Of a DNA stretch of 64,000 nt, positions 59,833 to 64,000 are shown in pieces. Origin of the DNA: Epiperipatus broadwayi (lineage: Eukaryota; Onychophora; Udeonychophora; Euonychophora; Peripatidae); contig JAQFVV010006200.1 of the NCBI GenBank assembly GCA_028023455.1, positions 1,497,238 to 1,561,237 of the forward strand. Direction: 5' to 3'. Numbering within the stretch: the stretch's first letter is position 1; the number at the start of each line of letters is the position of its first letter. The position numbers and the translations under genes are program-made. The notes under the pieces were generated by a model. It saw only the letters and a list, made by a program, of their open reading frames with translations, was not told the origin of the DNA and ran no database searches.

Positions 59833-59884
59833 TTGCATATATACATATAATATTTAAGTATGTCTATTGTCTATATTAGACTTA

Positions 59885-60067
59885 ATAAAATTATAAGGAA
59901 CTTGAACTCAGATTCTCAAACTCCCCACAGATATCCAATCCATTTTAAACAACTGATACACATGAATATATACATGTGAAAAGATAAATGATCTCCAATA
60001 TATTATTTTGTGCTGAACCAGCACTCATCAGTTGGTCCAGATCATCAACTCCAACACATATATATAT
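59885..60067 (-). mobile_element. Hammerhead-SINE locus, inverted part
   Basis: AACTTGAACTCAGATTCTCA through the tRNA-like stretch and a hammerhead (about 59990-60044) to ACACATATATATATAATC. The ribozyme keeps CUGAUGA and GUGCU-GGUUC-AGCAC but has AAAA in place of GAAA, so it is inactive. Confidence 0.78.
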
Positions 60068-60415
60068 AATCACTGCTTAACATGGGTATGACAGTAATAT
60101 TGACACTATCAAAGGCTTTGAGTATCTCAACCTCAGATTTTCGATGATGTGGATGGCTAAAGGATTGCAAGTAGAGACAATTAAGGTTTGTTCATTAAAG
60201 TTTGAAGATTTCTAGCTTGATATAAATGAGAAGTGATTGTATATGTGTTGGAGATGGTGATCTGGACAAACTAATGAGTGCTTGTTCAGCAATAAAATAT
60301 GTATATTGGAGATTATTGATCTTTTTCATATTATATGGTTATGTTTATCAGTTGTATAAGATAGATTGGATAACTGTGGGGAGTTTGAAAGTCTTGAGTT
60401 CAGCTTGTTAAAAAG
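60068..60415 (+). mobile_element. Hammerhead-SINE locus, direct part
   Basis: Starts at the TATATATAATC junction, then TGCTTAACATGGGTATGACA, body, TTAAAGTTTGAAGATTTCTA, a hammerhead relic at 60259-60316 (ACAAACUAAUGAGUGCUUGUU, AUAAAAU; core lost) and the tRNA-like stretch to GAGTTCAGCTTG. Confidence 0.72.
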
Positions 60416-60679
60416 AAGTTGCTTTGACAACAGTTTGAGATTGTTGATTGTTTTGATATTGGGGTTGTCCAAGTGTTGACTAGTTTTGGTTCTTGTGCAC
60501 TTTCTCCAATGTGGCCACTTGATGGCATTGCTGCTTGCAAAAATAATAAAATGTAATGTTACCAGGTCAATAATTTTTTGCTTTCTGTTCTCTGACAATT
60601 TTTAAAAATATTTTTAAAAAATTTATGAAACAACATTATTTTATAAATTACATTTTTAATTACATTATACAAACCAAGC

Positions 60680-60925
60680 TATCAAGAATAGTGCTGGAAT
60701 GTGCAGGGGGGAATCAGATTCTTTGCAGATTCAAAGGATCAGCCAATACATGCACTCATATGAGCAAACAAAGCTTTCAGCGCATAGCACTGAAATGTGT
60801 GTGTGTGGGGGGGGATCTAATGATTTACAGATCCAAAGGATCAGCCAATACATGCATTAGTCTGAGCAAACAAACCTTTCAGTGCATAGTGCTGGAACAT
60901 GTACAAGGGGAGGGGGAAGGATGGT
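60680..60925 (+). repeat. G-run-bearing minisatellite, unit about 100 bp, about 2.5 copies
   Basis: CAAAGGATCAGCCAATACATGCA occurs at 60734 and 60834. Each unit also has GAGCAAACAAAGCTTTCAG / GAGCAAACAAACCTTTCAG and CATAG-CACTGAAATGTG or CATAGTGCTGGAACATG, followed by a G-run (GGGGGG, GGGGGGGG, GGGGAGGGGG). It is clearly less AT-rich than its surroundings. Open frames across it come from the repeat, not from a gene. Confidence 0.78.
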
Positions 60926-60929
60926 TTTG

Positions 60930-61345
60930 CTACAAATACAGCCAGTTTGTTACTCTCGTAGCTCTTCTCCCGCAAACATGTCTTTTCATGTGACTTATGT
61001 AAAATGATTCTGGGACCTACCCTTTTGCAATTTTTTTCACCTTCCAAGATGTGTAGGAAAATGCAGTGATGGGCTTACAATTAGTAGTATGTAATAGTAC
61101 ATCAGGTAAGTTTTAAGATCATTATTTCGAATGCACATTAAAATACCTATGGCCATTTAAATTCCATACACCCTCACATTGTATGGTAGCAATCTGTGAT
61201 GTGTGCGCTACTTCCATAGTAATACCAAGCACATCAGTGAGCCATAATATGAACTGTTCTATAGGTTGTAACTTAGGCTGTGTAAATGGCATATTTCTGT
61301 GCTTATGCAGAGAAACAACACCATTGAGTGGCCACATTGGACAAA
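60930..61345. other. Balanced-composition segment, function unknown
   Basis: The longest frame (71 residues, minus, 61337-61122: MWPLNGVVSLHKHRNMPFTQ and onward) has mixed, protein-like composition, but I do not recognise it. It could be an old exon or an unrecognised transposon coding fragment. Confidence 0.2.
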
Positions 61346-62683
61346 GTACCCAACTACCCTAATTTTAATTATATATATATATAAAACTGTATTACAATGC
61401 TCCCACCTCCATGACTTGATTTAACTCAATCCAGAAAAATTTTAAACTTTTTTTAACATTGCAATAAGACTTAGAATTTGATCTTTCATATACCTGGCTT
61501 AGATAAACGATATTCTATAAATGTGTATCTATCTTCTATCTGCTAGCTAGTGAAAACCCATTTTGGCTCTCTCTATCCAAGCAATTTTAATGAGTAATGT
61601 TTTTTTTTTCAGTCATTGTTCTTCTTTCAAATGAATAAACACTGTTTAACTTGTATATCTATACACCACATACATATAATACAGATTTATGACAAATCTT
61701 TGTTAGATTACAAAGGACTTTCTTTACTAAGAAACTTTCGAGTATCATAAAAATATTTTTTGCATCTAATTTCTTTTGCCATAGTAAATAAATAATCGGG
61801 AGTTCGAAGAAGTTCGAGCACATGAGACAAAGCAGGACCGCGAATTTGCCATTCTATTACTACATCAAATCACGCACTAATAATATGTTTCTTCAATTTT
61901 ATAAATTTCTTTTTCGAACAACATTAATATTTTTTTCCACAGCAATTGTTGCAGAAATCTCATTTTAATCAATATTTCATACAAAAAAAACTTAAATGTT
62001 TATTTGAAGATATTAAAGGTTTTTACCGGTAAAATATCAATAGAATCTGGAATAAGATCAATTATTTAACATCGACTTTTTAACAAATTTTTGATCATCT
62101 TTGATAAATGATTTTAAGTTTCTAGGTTAGATTTTTTTTTTTTATTCTCTTAAAAATAGAACATTTTATATTCAAAAATCAATAAAATGTAATTTGTATC
62201 TTTAAATCTTTTAATAATTTTTTTGCGATACATTGCTTAGCGACTTTAATTATTCAGCAAGCTAAACTCAAAATGGATAATGGCACTCGGAAGAAATATA
62301 GACCATTTCAATCCTGATCCCCAGAGGTCTCTAGAATCTCGAGGTTTAATAAAAACAACCTATTTAAATTCTTTAAGTGCAATGCCATTTTTAGTAGACT
62401 TTTTAAAAAGTCAAAGATGCATTTAAATTTTTGACATTTAACTTATTTCGAACTTTATATATATATATACACATAATAACAGGAAAAAGAGATAAATTGT
62501 AATGAATGATGAGGATGAAGAGTAATGAATCTTTCCTCCGTCAAACTATCCATACATGATATCTTTATCACAACAAAATCTGAGTTGTTTAACATCAATA
62601 AAAAGAGGATATCTAAAATCTTAATTTTAATTAATTAGTTCTAATACATTGTACAGGCTTAAACCTGCATTTATATATGTAAC
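61346..62683. other. No gene seen
   Basis: AT-rich with short TA runs (61369-61384, 62457-62470). Confidence 0.5.
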
Positions 62684-62756
62684 ATATGCGGGATTCGAAC
62701 TCAGACTTTTACACGACCCACTACACTCAATGCCATCTTATATTGCTGACCCACCT
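62684..62756 (-). mobile_element. tRNA-like head of the hammerhead-SINE with perfect B-box
   Basis: The minus strand reads GGTGGGTCAGCAATATAAGA (A-box region), then AGTGGGTCGTGTAAAAGTCT and GAGTTCGAATCCCGC. The B-box fits the pol III consensus exactly, and spacing fits a tRNA. It is the least decayed tRNA-like segment of the family and supports a tRNA origin. Confidence 0.7.
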
Positions 62757-62895
62757 GGACCAACTGATGGCTGCTGGTTTAGCACAAAAAACGAATATTG
62801 ATGATTATTTATCTTTTTAACATGTGTGTGATCAGGTGGGTCAGCAATATAACATGGCATTGAGAGTAGTGGGTCGTGTGAAAGTCTGAGTTTAA
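62756..62895 (+). mobile_element. Hammerhead-SINE, ribozyme plus tRNA-like part
   Basis: It abuts the inverted copy. Hammerhead relic 62756-62810 (CUGAUGG, helix II partly lost, CAAA in place of GAAA), then CAGGTGGGTCAGCAATATAA and AGTGGGTCGTGTGAAAGTCT, ending GAGTTTAAATTAG. Confidence 0.75.
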
Positions 62896-63870
62896 ATTAG
62901 TTCTATTAACTCAAAAATCAAGTTGCACAGATGAATACACAGGCCTATAATAAATTAAGACATCAGGATTTGTCATTTTAGAAAAAAAATTATAACCGTA
63001 ATTAAGATAAATGTGGTCAATGCAAGAATATTTTTTCTTACATAATTAAGATTAGATAAATATGTAGGTAGGATATCTTTTATTTATCGTTTACTTTATC
63101 TTTTTTTTATTCTACAAATAATAATAAATAGAAATAAAAAAGAAATAAAATACAGTTATGCACAGAACTGCAAAGTATAAAGAGACCCATAATAAAGCTA
63201 AGTGACAAATTTTATTAAATCTTTCTTTAATCCAGGATATTCAAATTTCATCTATTTTTATACTCATTTCATATTTAATTAAAAAAAATACTAATCAAAC
63301 CATTCTTTTTAAGCATATCTTGGATTTAAAATTAGGTATTCATTCGACTATTCTATTGAGTATTCACTTTATATTTCTCATATATATTATTCTCTGTTCC
63401 AAAGCGTCTTTATAATTGTATAACTTTACAGCCAATATATTCATTTTTTTTTTTTTTAAAAAAAAAAAAAAAATACATAAATTAACAAAAGATAAATGGG
63501 TCTCTTTAACAAATACAATTGATTATAGATACTGTTAAATCCCATATTATTATTTTCAATAAAAACATGGCTTAACAGTATAATTTAAAACATAAATAGA
63601 TAATTTAAAGTAAACAAATATTTTTAATATAGTTATAATTAACATAGTTTCTGAAAATTTACTAAGAGTCTCTCAACTTTGAAGCATAAAATAAAGAAAT
63701 TCTACAAATAGTAGAGAGTATTTAATATATGGCTTTGAAGTAAAATGGAAACTGATAAAAAAATGAAGCAAGTAGATAATAAATTTAGTTAAGCTAATTA
63801 GCCTATTCATTCAATGTACTCAATGTTTTTATATAAATAGAGAGAATTGAAATTAGGATTTTTTAGTCTA
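62896..63870. other. AT-rich DNA; poly-T/poly-A palindrome at 63445-63472
   Basis: A T-run directly followed by an A-run forms a perfect short palindrome. No gene seen. Confidence 0.6.
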
Positions 63871-63879
63871 TTCATCTTC

Positions 63880-64000
63880 CAATCTATCTCAAGCAACCAA
63901 TATTCATGACTTCACATACATGCAAAAAAGATACATGATCCTCAATATGTATATTTTATGCAGAACTAATACTCATCAGTTGGGCAAGATCATAATTTCC
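63880..64000 (-). mobile_element. Hammerhead-SINE, cut by the window edge
   Basis: The minus strand reads a hammerhead relic (63938-63993) with CUGAUGA intact, AAAA in place of GAAA, and helix II GUAUU/UGCAU weakened. The AAAAAGATACATGATC block and the CTTCACATACATGC tRNA-side block lie toward 63880. Confidence 0.65.

Noticed and set aside
60625-60993. 122-residue plus-strand frame with repeated SANTC and SKQ motifs
   Set aside because: The internal repeats are the 100-bp minisatellite translated; nothing else supports a protein.
62684-62756. tRNA gene on the minus strand
   Set aside because: The B-box is perfect, but the same sequence is repeated inverted next to it and in many decayed family copies, so it is the head of the hammerhead-SINE.

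Overview
This is AT-rich nuclear DNA from an animal, probably an invertebrate. The reasons are Penelope-like elements carrying GIY-YIG endonuclease and hammerhead ribozymes, APE-type LINEs, tRNA-derived SINEs, a hAT-type MITE and long AT microsatellites. Nothing bacterial or phage-like is present. The species cannot be named from the sequence; a lophotrochozoan would fit, but that is inference. I find no supportable host protein-coding gene and no intact tRNA or rRNA gene. The window is intergenic or deep-intron DNA made of layered mobile-element debris in a near-featureless AT-rich background.

Layout: 1.6-2.1 kb, LINE C-terminal relic (-). 3.3 kb, a textbook hammerhead in a Penelope-type end. 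4.5-5.7 kb, two decayed retropepsin-like pieces. 7.3 kb, foldback hammerhead element. 7.7 kb, Gag-like relic (-). 11.5-13.3 kb, an element with terminal inverted repeats (TIRs) filled by a minisatellite of about 110 bp. 16.2-22.0 kb, a complete non-autonomous LTR retrotransposon with 1.77-kb LTRs. 22.0-26.9 kb, Penelope-type ends. 29.7-32.7 kb, one Penelope-like retroelement inserted into an older relative, between long inverted arms. 33.0-34.0 kb, a three-copy hammerhead array. 39.3-40.1 kb, LINE 3' end (-). 41.2-45.9 kb, two copies of one APE-LINE family, one broken by SINE and Penelope fragments. 45.95-64 kb, at least nine loci of a second, unrelated hammerhead family.

The standout is that second family. 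Its repeat unit is about 472 nt and joins a body, a type-I hammerhead ribozyme and a tRNA-like pol III segment (A and B box). It occurs as a single copy with a 13-bp target-site duplication, as a non-integer tandem (about 1.7 units) with its own duplication inside a hAT-like MITE, and repeatedly as inverted composites. This is what retrozyme-like retrotransposition from self-cleaving, possibly circular RNA would leave. It coexists with Penelope-type hammerheads that have very short palindromic helix III (ACUAGU, ACCGGU).

The parts interact as parasites on parasites. LINE and Penelope reverse transcriptases are the plausible movers of the SINE and hammerhead RNAs, and several insertions are nested, giving a relative chronology. 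All coordinates come from reading by eye; boundaries of decayed elements are approximate to about 20-50 bp.
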